DNA of 64,000 nt, from NCBI GenBank assembly GCA_013349285.1, contig DUZU01000010.1, positions 1 through 64,000 on the forward strand. Reading direction: 5' to 3'. A program made the position numbers and the translations under genes. Under the pieces are notes generated by a model. It was given only the letters and a program-made list of their open reading frames with translations. It was not told the DNA's origin and ran no database searches. Position 1 is the first letter of the stretch, and the number at the start of each line of letters is the position of its first letter. Below, in pieces: positions 26,319 to 34,739 of the stretch. Origin of the DNA: Deltaproteobacteria bacterium (GTDB lineage: Bacteria > Desulfobacterota > Desulfobulbia > Desulfobulbales > Desulfurivibrionaceae).

Positions 26319-26858
26319 GTGGATTTAGTAGATCTTATTGAAGAAAAAAGATTTCTGGGCCAGGAGTTTTTGACCTGGCTCTGGTTTAAAAGCGACGAGC
26401 GCGGCGGTTCGATCTTTCTGCCCGAGGCCGGTGAGGATGTGCAGGTGATCTTTGCCAAGCATATGATCCTGGTTTATGGCGAGGGGGATTCCAGTGAGAA
26501 GGTGATCTGTCAGGGGCTGCAGACCGAGCTGCGGGAGGCGCGCACCGGTCTGGCCATGGGCAAGAAGCTGGAGCAGGCCCGGATTCAGCTGGTGCGCGGC
26601 GAATATGAGTGGAATCTGTCGCTTAAGGCCACCCTGCTTGAGTTTCGCAATATCAAGTCGCCCAAGACCATGGCCACCTCGGAGGAGAGTGACGAGCCCG
26701 AGGCGGTGGAGGGGCGGATGCTTGAACATATCGGCCTGCATGAGATTTTGATGCGCACCGTGGATCAGTTGTTCAGGATGTTTCTCGAGGTTAGAATCGG
26801 CGCGGGCTGGGGCCAGGAATTGACCCGCCTCCGCGAGTGGGTGCACCAGGAAAAGTGA
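26319..26858 (+). CDS. RdgC-like partner protein or conserved hypothetical
   Basis: A 179-residue protein starting with GTG, seven bases after a TTGAGGA site. It opens with LIEEKRFLGQEFLTWLWFKSDERGG, then shows an acidic beta-rich region and GLAMGKKLEQARIQLVRGEYEW, which looks like the late part of RdgC-type proteins. No catalytic motif was recognised. Its start 17 bases after the previous stop, in a different frame, suggests a two-gene version of the protein and not a simple frameshift. Function is inferred only from the neighbour. Confidence 0.6.
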   Translation: MDLVDLIEEKRFLGQEFLTWLWFKSDERGGSIFLPEAGEDVQVIFAKHMILVYGEGDSSEKVICQGLQTELREARTGLAMGKKLEQARIQLVRGEYEWNLSLKATLLEFRNIKSPKTMATSEESDEPEAVEGRMLEHIGLHEILMRTVDQLFRMFLEVRIGAGWGQELTRLREWVHQEK

Positions 26859-26868
26859 AAGAAAAATA

Positions 26869-26897
26869 GCCACGAAAACCACTAAACAACACGAAAT
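26869..26897 (+). repeat. intergenic inverted repeat, left copy (flanks gatB)
   Basis: A 29-base element beginning GCCACGAAAACCAC and ending ACACGAAAT. The reverse complement occurs at 28591-28619 with 26 of 29 identical bases, so the two copies flank gatB in opposite orientation. It resembles the CACGAAA-rich intergenic repeats seen in several Desulfobacterota. Confidence 0.6.
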
Positions 26898-27061
26898 CCA
26901 AAAAATATTTGCTATGTTACTAAGGTTGTCGACATGGTAGCCGATGTCGGAAGCATGTCAGCGAAGCATTAGAAAACTTTCGGGTCTTTTATCGGGCACT
27001 GCTGCCGATCATTGACTCGTGGCGTTAGTGGCAACAACATATCGAAAAAGAGAGAGTAGTT

Positions 27062-28495
27062 ATGGAGTTTGAAACTGTCATCGGGCTTGAGGTTCATGCC
27101 CAGCTGAAAACCAAGAGCAAGATTTTCTGCGGTTGCACCACCGAGTTCGGCAATCCGCCCAACAGTAATACCTGTCCGATCTGCCTGGGCATGCCCGGCG
27201 TGCTGCCGGTGCTTAACAAGAAGGTGGTGGAGTATGCCATGAAGATGGGGCTGGCCACCAACTGCGAGATTCCCCCGATGAACGAGTTCGCCCGGAAGAA
27301 TTATTTTTACCCGGACCTGCCCAAGGGGTATCAGACCTCCCAGTTTGACAAGCCGATCTGCGAGCATGGCTGGGTCGAGATCGAGGTGGAGGGTAAAACC
27401 CGCAAGATCGGCCTCACCCGGATCCACATGGAAGAGGACGCCGGCAAACTGATCCATGACGAGCGAGAGCCCAAGAGCTATGTGGATCTCAACCGGACCG
27501 GCGTCCCCCTGATCGAGATCGTCAGCGAGCCTGATCTCCGGTCGCCGGAAGAGGCGGTGGCTTATCTGAAAAAGCTGCACGCCATTCTCCGTTATCTCGA
27601 TATCTGCGACGGCAACATGCAGGAGGGCAGCTTCCGCTGCGACGCCAATATTTCATTGCGGCCCAAGGGCCAGCAGGAGTTCGGGACCCGGACCGAGTTG
27701 AAGAATATGAACTCCTTCCGCAATGTGCAGCGGGCCCTGGAGTATGAGGAGCGGCGCCAGCGCGATCTGCTGCTGGACGGCGAGCAGGTGATCCAGCAGA
27801 CCCTGCTCTGGGATCCGGACAAAGGGGTCAGCTCTTCCATGCGCTCCAAGGAAGAAGCCCATGACTACCGCTATTTCCCCTGCCCGGATCTGGTGCCGGT
27901 GGTGATCGATCAGGCGTGGATCGAGGCGATCAGGGCAACCCTGCCCGAGCTGCCCGATGCCCGCAAAGCCAGGTTTGTAACCGAGCTGGAGCTTTCGGAA
28001 AATGACGCCGGGGTGCTCACCTCGTCAAGGGAGTTGGCCGATTATTTCGAGGCCGCCCTTAAGGATTACGGCAACGGCAAGAAGCTTGGCAACTGGATCA
28101 TGACCGAGCTGATGAAGTCGATGAAGGGGGAGGATGCCATGGACATCAGCCAGTGCCCGGTTGCCCCGGCCAATCTGGCCGCCTTGCTCACCATGATCGA
28201 CAAGGGTACCATCAGCGGCAAGATCGCCAAGACGGTGTTTGAGGAGATGATGATCTCGGGTAAGGATGCGGAGGCAGTGGTCAAGGAGAAAAATCTGGTC
28301 CAGATGAGTGATGAGGGCGAGCTGGTCGCCATCGTCCAGGAGATCATCGCCGCCAACCCGGAACAGGCCCAGCAGTTCCGGGAGGGTAAGGGCAAGGTCA
28401 TGGGCTTTTTTGTGGGCCAGTTGATGCAGAAGACCAAGGGCAAGGCCAACCCGCAGCTGGCCAACCAGTTGTTTGCCAAGGAGTTGAACAAGTAA
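27062..28495 (+). CDS. gatB: Asp-tRNA(Asn)/Glu-tRNA(Gln) amidotransferase subunit B
   Basis: A 477-residue protein of normal GatB length. The start [23 protein letters not shown] and [15 protein letters not shown] are diagnostic; the signature LMEIVSEPD appears as [16 protein letters not shown]. The C-terminal helical/YqeY part (about 330-477) binds tRNA. With GatA and GatC, encoded elsewhere, it amidates misacylated Glu-tRNA(Gln) or Asp-tRNA(Asn). Single gene here, flanked by inverted repeats. Ribosome site GAGAGAG lies before the ATG. Confidence 0.97.
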   Translation: MEFETVIGLEVHAQLKTKSKIFCGCTTEFGNPPNSNTCPICLGMPGVLPVLNKKVVEYAMKMGLATNCEIPPMNEFARKNYFYPDLPKGYQTSQFDKPICEHGWVEIEVEGKTRKIGLTRIHMEEDAGKLIHDEREPKSYVDLNRTGVPLIEIVSEPDLRSPEEAVAYLKKLHAILRYLDICDGNMQEGSFRCDANISLRPKGQQEFGTRTELKNMNSFRNVQRALEYEERRQRDLLLDGEQVIQQTLLWDPDKGVSSSMRSKEEAHDYRYFPCPDLVPVVIDQAWIEAIRATLPELPDARKARFVTELELSENDAGVLTSSRELADYFEAALKDYGNGKKLGNWIMTELMKSMKGEDAMDISQCPVAPANLAALLTMIDKGTISGKIAKTVFEEMMISGKDAEAVVKEKNLVQMSDEGELVAIVQEIIAANPEQAQQFREGKGKVMGFFVGQLMQKTKGKANPQLANQLFAKELNK

Positions 28496-28590
28496 GGGGC
28501 ATTCGACTACCTGAAGGCCACCGTTAAAAAAGTCGGTTTGCTTTTTAGGTTTACTTAGCCAAAGGCAACCGTCAAAAGATTCGTTTCTAA

Positions 28591-28619
28591 ATTTCGTGTC
28601 ATTTCGTGGTTTTCGTGGC
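28591..28619 (-). repeat. intergenic inverted repeat, right copy (flanks gatB)
   Basis: The reverse-complement copy of the element at 26869-26897 (26 of 29 bases identical). It ends seven bases before the radC start, so it would form part of the radC leader. Confidence 0.6.
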
Positions 28620-28625
28620 AAAAAA

Positions 28626-29360
28626 ATGAATAAATCCGACTGGCAGATAAAAGGGCAGGGGCATCGGCAGCGGCTGCGGGATAAGTTTCTGGCCCATGGC
28701 CTTGCCGGCTTTGCCGATGCCGAGGTGTTGGAGATGCTTTTGGCCATGGGCACCCCCCGCAAGGATTGCAAGGAAACGGCCCGGGCGGCGCTTGATCGCT
28801 TTGGTTCCCTGGCCGCGGCTCTCGATGCCGCGCCGGTGGAATTGCAGCAGATCAAGGGGCTGGGCGAGAAAAACACCTTTGCCCTAAGCTTTGTCCAGGC
28901 CGTGGCCCGCCGTTATCTCAAAGAGCGGCTCAAGGATAAGGAGTATCTGCGCTCCTCCCGGGAGGTGGGCGACTATCTGGTCCATGCCATGCGCGGCCTC
29001 AAGCGTGAGGTACTGATGGCGGTGCTTCTTGATTCTTCCCTGGCGATTATCGATACCCGGGTGGTGGCCGAGGGGACCCTGGCCCGTAACACCATCCATC
29101 CCCGGGAGTTGATCAAGGTCGCCCTGGCCGGCCATGCCGCTTCCCTGATCATTGCCCACAACCACCCCTCCGGCAGTCTGACCCCTTCTGAAGAAGATAA
29201 AAAGCTGACCCGTCATCTCTTTGTCGCCCTGGCCTATGCCGAGGTCCAACTGCTGGATCACCTGATTATCGGCGGGAGCGAAAGGCCGTTCAGTTTTGCC
29301 GATAACGGCCTGATGGAGCAGATCCGAAGGGATTGTCTGCCCCTGGCCGCCGGAGGCTGA
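28626..29360 (+). CDS. radC: RadC family JAMM-motif protein
   Basis: A 244-residue protein. The N-terminal helix-hairpin-helix-like region (ADAEVLEMLLAMGTPRKDCKETAR) is followed by the JAMM metalloprotease-like domain with IIAHNHPSGSLTPSEED, matching EHxn-HxHxxSxxxD of RadC. The historical DNA repair role is doubtful. The ATG at 28626 is chosen because the upstream alternative at 28596 lies inside the repeat. The ribosome site is weak. The stop overlaps the start of hemW. Confidence 0.93.
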   Translation: MNKSDWQIKGQGHRQRLRDKFLAHGLAGFADAEVLEMLLAMGTPRKDCKETARAALDRFGSLAAALDAAPVELQQIKGLGEKNTFALSFVQAVARRYLKERLKDKEYLRSSREVGDYLVHAMRGLKREVLMAVLLDSSLAIIDTRVVAEGTLARNTIHPRELIKVALAGHAASLIIAHNHPSGSLTPSEEDKKLTRHLFVALAYAEVQLLDHLIIGGSERPFSFADNGLMEQIRRDCLPLAAGG

Positions 29361-29362
29361 TG

Positions 29363-30532
29363 ATGGTCGAGAGGATGATCACCCCGGAGAGCGGCGAGCA
29401 GCCGCCGGCTCTTTATCTGCATATCCCTTTCTGCCGGAGCAAGTGCGGCTATTGCTCTTTTAGCTCCTTTCCCTGCGAGACCCCGCCCGCCGCGTATCTT
29501 GAGGCGCTCAAGGAACAGGCCCTTTTTTTTGCCGGGCAGGATTGGTGTCGGGAGCGGGTGTTTGCCACTGTTTTCATCGGCGGCGGCACGCCGACCATCT
29601 ATGGCGGGGCCGAGCTGGCCGAGCTGCTTGGCTTTATGCGGCAACATTTTCGTTTGAGCGATACGGCAGAGATCAGCGTGGAGGGCAATCCCAACAGTAT
29701 CAGTCATGAATCCTTGGTCCAGCTGCGGCGGGCCGGGGTCAACCGGTTGAGCATCGGGGTGCAGGCCTTTTCCGACCGGCTGCTCAAGGGAATCGGCCGG
29801 GCCCATAACGTGGCCCAGGCCCGGGAGGCGATCACTCTGGCCCGGCAGGCGGGGTTTGACAATATCAATCTTGATCTGATCTATGGTCTGCCCGGCCAGT
29901 CCCTGGAGGATTGGCGCCGGTCCCTGGAGATCGCCTTGTCTTTTGCCCCGGAACACCTGGCCCTTTATGAGCTCAGTGTTGAGGAGGGCACCCCTTTTGC
30001 CGCGTTGGAGCAGGCGGGAAGGTTGCCGCTGCCCGATGACGATGAGCTGGCGGCGATGGAGGAGGCGGCCCAGGGGCTGCTGGCCGGCAGCGATCTTATC
30101 CGGTATGAGATTTCCAACTATGCCCGGCCGGGCCGCCAGTGCCGCCACAATATCAACTACTGGCAGAACGGCTCATACCTGGGGCTGGGGGCCGGGGCGG
30201 TTTCCTGTTTTTCCGGGTTGCGGGTCAAGAATGTGGCTGATCCCGGGCAATATGTGAATCTGATTGCGGCGGGTAAGGCCCCTTACCATGATAGTGAATG
30301 TCTGCCGCTGACCGCCCGCTTCCGGGAGAGCGTGATCATGGGCCTGCGGCTGTTGGCCGGGGTTTCCTTGCCCCTGTTAAGGGAGCAGTATGGTTTGACG
30401 CCCCAGGATTATTATGGAAAGATTCTTGATGATTTGTTGGCCCGGAAGCTGATCGAGTTTGGTGGCGATCACCTGCGGCTCACGGCCCTTGGCTTGCCGG
30501 TGGCCAATCAGGTGTTGGCCCGGCTGGTCTAA
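29363..30532 (+). CDS. hemW: HemW-type radical SAM protein (heme chaperone)
   Basis: About 389 residues. The radical SAM motif is CRSKCGYC (CxxxCxxC) near residue 22, followed by the family stretch FIGGGTPTIYGGAELAELL and NPNSISHESLVQLRRAGVNRLSIGVQAF. The C-terminal HemN_C region is present. HemW binds heme and a 4Fe-4S cluster and is not a coproporphyrinogen oxidase. Starts at 29360 and 29363 are both possible after GGAGG; 29363 has the better spacing. The radC stop TGA overlaps this start, so translation is coupled. Confidence 0.93.
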   Translation: MVERMITPESGEQPPALYLHIPFCRSKCGYCSFSSFPCETPPAAYLEALKEQALFFAGQDWCRERVFATVFIGGGTPTIYGGAELAELLGFMRQHFRLSDTAEISVEGNPNSISHESLVQLRRAGVNRLSIGVQAFSDRLLKGIGRAHNVAQAREAITLARQAGFDNINLDLIYGLPGQSLEDWRRSLEIALSFAPEHLALYELSVEEGTPFAALEQAGRLPLPDDDELAAMEEAAQGLLAGSDLIRYEISNYARPGRQCRHNINYWQNGSYLGLGAGAVSCFSGLRVKNVADPGQYVNLIAAGKAPYHDSECLPLTARFRESVIMGLRLLAGVSLPLLREQYGLTPQDYYGKILDDLLARKLIEFGGDHLRLTALGLPVANQVLARLV

Positions 30533-30553
30533 GGGGGTAAAGGTGTAAGGGAT

Positions 30554-31912
30554 ATGGCTAAAGAAAAGAAAACATACATCTGTCTCGCCTGTAAGGCCCA
30601 ATTCAGCAAATGGGCCGGCCAGTGCGGGGAGTGCGGCGAGTGGAATATGGTTGAGGAGCAGGAGGTGTGCCCGGTCGGGCCGGGCAGCCGTTTTCAGGGC
30701 TATGCCGGGGTGCTGTCCGAGGTGCACACCATGGCCGAGGTCAGCCTGGAGAAGGCGCCCCGCTTTTCCACCGGTCTTTCCGAGCTTGACCGGGTGCTGG
30801 GCGGCGGTCTGGTGCCGGGCTCGGTGGTGCTGATCGGCGGCGATCCCGGGGTGGGCAAGAGTACAGGCCTGCTCCAGGTCTGCTGTAATCTGAGCACTGC
30901 CAAAAAGGTGCTCTATGTCACCGGCGAAGAATCCCTGCAGCAGATCGCCATGCGGGCCAAACGGCTCGGCTTGCCCGAGAAGCACCTGCTCATGCTGGCC
31001 GCCACCCAGGTCGAGGATATCTGTGCCACTGCCGCCCAGGAAAAGCCGGCGGTGATGGTGATCGACTCGATCCAGACCATGCAGGTGGCGCAAAGCAATT
31101 CTGCGCCGGGCAGCGTCAGCCAGGTGCGGGAAAGCGCGGCCATGCTCACCCAGTTTGCCAAGCAGAGCGGCACCGCCATCTTTCTCGTCGGCCATGTCAC
31201 CAAGAGCGGCGATCTGGCCGGGCCCCGGGTGCTGGAGCATATCATCGACGTGGTCTGTTATATCGAGGGCGGCGGCGACAGTCGCTACCGGGTGATGCGG
31301 GCCGTGAAAAATCGCTACGGCGCGGTCAATGAGCTGGGGGTATTCGCCATGACCGACACCGGGCTCAAGGAGGTCAAGAACCCCTCGGCCATCTTTCTCT
31401 CCCGTTATGAGCAGCCCATGCCCGGCAGCGTGGTCATGGTGATCTGGGAGGGCAGCCGGCCGCTGCTGGTCGAGATCCAGGCCCTGGTGGATGACAGCCA
31501 CAGCGAGATGCCCCGCCGGGTGACGGTGGGGCTGGAGCAGAACCGGCTGGCCATGCTGCTGGCGGTTCTGCATCGGCACGGCAGTGTTGCCACCTATGAT
31601 CAGGATGTTTTTATAAATGTGGTGGGCGGGGTGCGGGTTACGGAAACCAGCGGTGATCTGGCCCTGTTGCTGGCCGTGCTGTCAAGCCTGAAGAATAAGC
31701 CGTTGCCGGATGATCTGGTGGTTTTCGGCGAGGTGGGGCTGGCCGGCGAGATCCGGCCGGTGCCCAACGGCCAGGAACGGCTGCGGGAGGCGGTGAAACA
31801 TGGCTTTAAGCGGGCCATCGTGCCCAAGGCCAATGTGCCCAAGGGCGGTATCAAAGGGATCGAGGTGGTCGGGGTTACCCGGCTTGCCGAGGCGCTGGAT
31901 GCCGCGGTTTGA
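30554..31912 (+). CDS. radA: DNA repair protein RadA
   Basis: A 452-residue ATPase. An N-terminal four-cysteine zinc finger (CLACKAQFSKWAGQCGECGEW) is followed by the RecA-like core with Walker A GGDPGVGKST and the RadA motif KNRYG (usually KNRFG), then a Lon-like C-terminal domain with NVVGGVRVTE and DLALLLAVLSS. It extends D-loops and helps process branched intermediates with RecA. It starts 21 bases after hemW, and the radC-hemW-radA row is probably one transcript. Confidence 0.97.
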   Translation: MAKEKKTYICLACKAQFSKWAGQCGECGEWNMVEEQEVCPVGPGSRFQGYAGVLSEVHTMAEVSLEKAPRFSTGLSELDRVLGGGLVPGSVVLIGGDPGVGKSTGLLQVCCNLSTAKKVLYVTGEESLQQIAMRAKRLGLPEKHLLMLAATQVEDICATAAQEKPAVMVIDSIQTMQVAQSNSAPGSVSQVRESAAMLTQFAKQSGTAIFLVGHVTKSGDLAGPRVLEHIIDVVCYIEGGGDSRYRVMRAVKNRYGAVNELGVFAMTDTGLKEVKNPSAIFLSRYEQPMPGSVVMVIWEGSRPLLVEIQALVDDSHSEMPRRVTVGLEQNRLAMLLAVLHRHGSVATYDQDVFINVVGGVRVTETSGDLALLLAVLSSLKNKPLPDDLVVFGEVGLAGEIRPVPNGQERLREAVKHGFKRAIVPKANVPKGGIKGIEVVGVTRLAEALDAAV

Positions 31913-31962
31913 GCCGGTTTTTCCCGCTGCTTTCAAATTTCTACCTGTAGCCGCCTTCATCG

Positions 31963-31991
31963 TTGACAGGAAATAGCATTGATGGTACAAA
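31963..31991 (+). promoter_or_regulatory. promoter of tRNA-Ser(TGA)
   Basis: A perfect TTGACA at 31963-31968, a 17-base spacer, then TACAAA at 31986-31991. The predicted start is about eight bases before the tRNA. Confidence 0.65.
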
Positions 31992-32005
31992 GTTTTGCAT
32001 TCAGT

Positions 32006-32091
32006 GGAGGAGTGGCCGAGTGGTTTAAGGCGGCGGTCTTGAAAACCGTTGTACGAAAGTACCGTGGGTTCGAATCCTACCTCCTCCGCCA
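32006..32091 (+). tRNA. tRNA-Ser (TGA)
   Basis: A class II cloverleaf of 86 bases with encoded CCA: acceptor GGAGGAG / CTCCTCC, D-arm GGCCGAGTGG, anticodon loop CTTGAAA (TGA), a long variable arm GTACGAAAGTAC and T arm GGTTCGAATCC. Confidence 0.97.
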
Positions 32092-32114
32092 CTGTAACAA
32101 TTAGTTTTTGGTTT

Positions 32115-32206
32115 GGAGAGATGACCGAGAGGCCGATGGTGCTCGCCTGCTAAGCGAGTGTGGGGGTTATACTCCACCGAGGGTTCGAATCCCTCTCTCT
32201 CCGCCA
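32115..32206 (+). tRNA. tRNA-Ser (GCT)
   Basis: A class II cloverleaf of 92 bases with encoded CCA: acceptor GGAGAGA / TCTCTCC, anticodon loop CTGCTAA (GCT), a long variable arm around GGGGGTTATACTCC and T arm GGTTCGAATCC. It follows the other tRNA-Ser by 23 bases in one transcript. Confidence 0.97.
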
Positions 32207-32216
32207 TGTTTTTTGT

Positions 32217-32253
32217 AAGGCGCTGCGATTTTAATCGTAGCGCCTTTTTTTAT
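32217..32253 (+). terminator. Rho-independent terminator of the tRNA-Ser pair
   Basis: A 12-base stem GGCGCTGCGATT / AATCGTAGCGCC (one G-T pair) with a three-base loop and seven T, ten bases past the second tRNA-Ser. Its T tract overlaps the stop codon of the ATPase relic on the other strand. Confidence 0.9.
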
Positions 32254-32363
32254 TGGGCGCAGGTGCTCATTACCTGCTTGAGGTTGGTGCGGCCGGCGAT
32301 GATCTGGCGGATCCCTTCCTGTTTCAAGGCTGTTCGTGTTCTGATTGCAGTTGATAAAACTAT
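32250..32363 (-). pseudogene. 3' remnant of a PilB/GspE-type secretion ATPase gene
   Basis: An open frame of 37 codons on the minus strand ends with TAA at 32250. Its translation includes ALKQEGIRQIIAGRTNLKQV, very like the C-terminal end of type II secretion / type IV pilus assembly ATPases (pattern: M-x-T-L-x-x-D-G-x-x-K-V-x-A-G-x-T-T-x-E-E-V). Upstream, the frame closes at a stop within about 10 codons of the similarity, and no Walker motifs follow, so only the tail of the gene is left. Read by eye; a fortuitous match of about 28 residues cannot be excluded. Confidence 0.5.
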
Positions 32364-32473
32364 TCAGGGCAAGGCTTCGCTCCTGTCTTCCGGAGACCTC
32401 GCCCCGAATAGGTGGAGGATTGCTGTTTTTTCTGGTCCCCCCTGGTTTTGTTCGACTTATTCCCTTGCAAATA

Positions 32474-32516
32474 CTGACAATCGGAGCACCCGCGAATGGG
32501 GTGCTCCGATTGTCAG
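32474..32516. repeat. strong 17-bp perfect inverted repeat (hairpin)
   Basis: The arm CTGACAATCGGAGCACC is followed after nine bases by its exact reverse complement. Neither strand shows a T run directly after the stem, so it is not a simple terminator. It lies in a gene-free stretch between the ATPase relic and a small secreted-protein gene (32364-32537). Could be a REP-like unit, an end of a decayed mobile element, or part of an untranslated RNA. Confidence 0.8.
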
Positions 32517-32537
32517 CCCCGCCCCGCTGATATTTTT

Positions 32538-32720
32538 TTACTCGGCTGTTTTTTCGGAGGAGAATCCGGTGTAGATGTGGCCGCTGTTGTTGGCGGGAAA
32601 GGTCTGGGTTAATTGCTCTGGATAAGCGTCGGCGGTGTTTTTTATGGCCCTGCCGTTGTTTGCGGAGATGAGCAGGAATATAAAGGCCAGAAAAAACATG
32701 AATTTAATTAAAAAGTTCAT
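32538..32720 (-). CDS. small secreted protein of unknown function (60 aa)
   Basis: A 60-residue peptide from ATG 32720 with an AAAGGAG ribosome site at good spacing. Residues 1-24 form a signal-peptide-like segment (MNFLIKFMFFLAFIFLLISA), followed by a polar tail rich in Asn, Thr and Ala. There is no cysteine and no known family. Base composition is like the AT-rich surroundings. It is alone between the tRNA-Ser relic region and the sigma-54 regulator, and divergent from the latter. Probably real because of the ribosome site and signal sequence. Confidence 0.55.
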   Translation of the reverse strand: MNFLIKFMFFLAFIFLLISANNGRAIKNTADAYPEQLTQTFPANNSGHIYTGFSSEKTAE

Positions 32721-33031
32721 GATGTGCTCCTTTGTCTTGTGAAATAATCGGTGGTTGCTCCGTTGCCTGGTTTGTTTTCTTCCTGTCTTGTCTTAAAGCA
32801 AATGTGATGCCAGATGGTGCAAGATGGGAATAATTATGTTTTTTCGTTGTGGATCAAATGGTTATGATTGCAATTGTTCCTCCGTCTGTTTAGACTGGTA
32901 TTGTCAATAAAGTTTACAGCTTGATGGGGTATAAATAGATAAATATAATTTGTTTGAAATATAATACTGAATTGTGGTGGAAAAAGTAAAGTGTTAACTT
33001 TGTTTACTTAGTGTATATTTAGTTTACGTTT
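32721..33031. other. AT-rich intergenic region between divergent genes
   Basis: About 310 bases without a gene. It holds three GTTTAC hexamers at 32912, 33002 and 33022, the last two exactly 20 bases apart just before the sigma-54 regulator start, and a GTTAAC palindrome near 32993. Promoters for both flanking genes are expected here; none is clear-cut. Confidence 0.5.
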
Positions 33032-34606
33032 ATGGCTGGTCTAAATTCAAACATTATCGGTTCCCTTGATCCCCGCAAGCGGCTGGGTCTGCTGCGCCAA
33101 CGCCTGACCCAGGTCATGCATGCCTGGCGGGTTGAGGATTACCGCGCCTTTGTCCAGCTTTTCGTTAAAATCCTGCCCAAGATGCTCGATGCGGAGCGTT
33201 GCACCATCTTCATTATTGAGATGGGCACCGAGAGGATCTGCTCGATCTACGGCACCGGCATTCATGAAAAAGAGATAGAGCCGCCCAAGGATGGCAGCGT
33301 GGTGGGCAGCGTTATCTCCAGCGGCGAAAGTGTTATTGCCAATGATTTGGTCAGGCAGAAGGGGTTTCATGCCCAGGTTGATGAGGAAACCGGTTTTGTC
33401 ACCCGGAATATGGTATGCGCGCCGATTAAAAGCCTTACCGGCCACGGGGTTACCGGCGCCATCCAGGTGCTCAACAAAGAAGGGGAGGCTGGTTTTGCCC
33501 GGCCCGATCTCGAGATGCTTGAGGAGGTGGCGGATTATCTCTCCATCTCCATCGAAAGTATTATCCTCAACCAGGAGATTCTCCGGATCTCCCAGCAGGT
33601 AAACCGGGAGGTTGAAAAGCTCGACTTCAGCTTTTTCCGAAAAAATCTCCTCATTGCCGAAAGCCCATCCATGCGGGATATCCTGGCCCAGGTCAAGGAG
33701 ATCAGCGCCCTGCCGGTCAATGTTCTGCTCCAGGGCGAAAACGGTACCGGCAAGGAGCTGATTGCCCGGCTGATTCATGAAATGAGCCCCAGGAAAAGCC
33801 GGCCCTTTGTTGCGGTAAACTGTGCCGCCATCCCCCATGGCCTGATGGAAAGCGAATTCTTCGGCTACGAGAAAGGGGCCTTTACCGGAGCCGACCAGGT
33901 CAAGCAGGGCCGCTTTGAAGAGGCGGACGGCGGCACCTTTTTTCTCGATGAGATTGCCGACATGCCCCTTGATATCCAGCCTAAATTTTTACGGGTTCTC
34001 CAGGAGGGAGAGGGTAGCCGCTTGGGGAGCAACAGGCTGCTCCATTACGATTTTCGGATGATTTCGGCCACCAATAAGGATTTGATGGCGGCCAAGGAGC
34101 ATGGCGGGTTTCGGGAAGATCTTTATTTCAGGCTTTTTTCGGTGGAGATCGAACTGCCTCCCTTGCGCAAGCGGATAGAGGATATCGTGCCCCTGGCCGT
34201 GGCTTTTTTGGCGGAGATCAACAAGCGTTTCAAGAAAAGGGTGGCCGGCTTTTCGCCGGAGGTGCTCAGGGTCTTTGAGTCATACCCCTGGCCCGGCAAT
34301 ATCAGGCAATTGCGGCGGGAAGTGGAGAGGTTGGTGGTGCTCACCGGCAACAACGAGGTGATCGAGCTGGAAAAATGCTCCAAGGAGTTGCTGGCCGCGC
34401 CGGTCGGTGGCGATCATGCCGAGCCGGCCTCGATCTCCGGCTTGGGCGAACAAACCCTGCCCGAGGCAGTCCGCGCCCTGGAATCCTCTCTTATCGTCAA
34501 TGCCCTGAAGAAAACAGGGGGCAATAAGAGCCGGGCCTCCGAATTGTTGAGGATTTCCCGGCAGGGGTTGATCAAGAAAATAAAACGATATCAGTTGGCT
34601 GATTAG
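33032..34606 (+). CDS. sigma-54-dependent transcriptional activator with GAF domain
   Basis: A 524-residue enhancer-binding protein. Residues about 30-190 form a GAF sensor (AERCTIFIIEMGTERICS, FVTRNMVCAPIKS). The AAA+ core (about 205-440) has Walker A GENGTGKE, the sigma-54 contact loop GAFTGA within FFGYEKGAFTGADQ, Walker B FFLDEIADM and an arginine finger region ending YPWPGNIRQLRREVE. A Fis-type helix-turn-helix closes the protein (NKSRASELLRISRQGLIKKI). The order is like NorR/FhlA-type activators. Target genes are unknown; the neighbour downstream is a MASE3 sensor. Confidence 0.94.
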   Translation: MAGLNSNIIGSLDPRKRLGLLRQRLTQVMHAWRVEDYRAFVQLFVKILPKMLDAERCTIFIIEMGTERICSIYGTGIHEKEIEPPKDGSVVGSVISSGESVIANDLVRQKGFHAQVDEETGFVTRNMVCAPIKSLTGHGVTGAIQVLNKEGEAGFARPDLEMLEEVADYLSISIESIILNQEILRISQQVNREVEKLDFSFFRKNLLIAESPSMRDILAQVKEISALPVNVLLQGENGTGKELIARLIHEMSPRKSRPFVAVNCAAIPHGLMESEFFGYEKGAFTGADQVKQGRFEEADGGTFFLDEIADMPLDIQPKFLRVLQEGEGSRLGSNRLLHYDFRMISATNKDLMAAKEHGGFREDLYFRLFSVEIELPPLRKRIEDIVPLAVAFLAEINKRFKKRVAGFSPEVLRVFESYPWPGNIRQLRREVERLVVLTGNNEVIELEKCSKELLAAPVGGDHAEPASISGLGEQTLPEAVRALESSLIVNALKKTGGNKSRASELLRISRQGLIKKIKRYQLAD

Positions 34607-34739
34607 CACTTCTTGGTTTGGGTGGTTTTGATACTTTAAATGTGTAGGATTTTTGTAAATCGACTGGACATAAGATATTGATGCAGCTAGCCTGATGAGT
34701 AGTGGTTGTTGTCTCGTTCACTAATCAGGGGAATGGCAG

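Noticed and set aside
30377-31579. 400-codon open frame opposite hemW/radA
   Set aside because: It lies antisense to well-supported radA and hemW, has no domain and reflects high G+C third positions.
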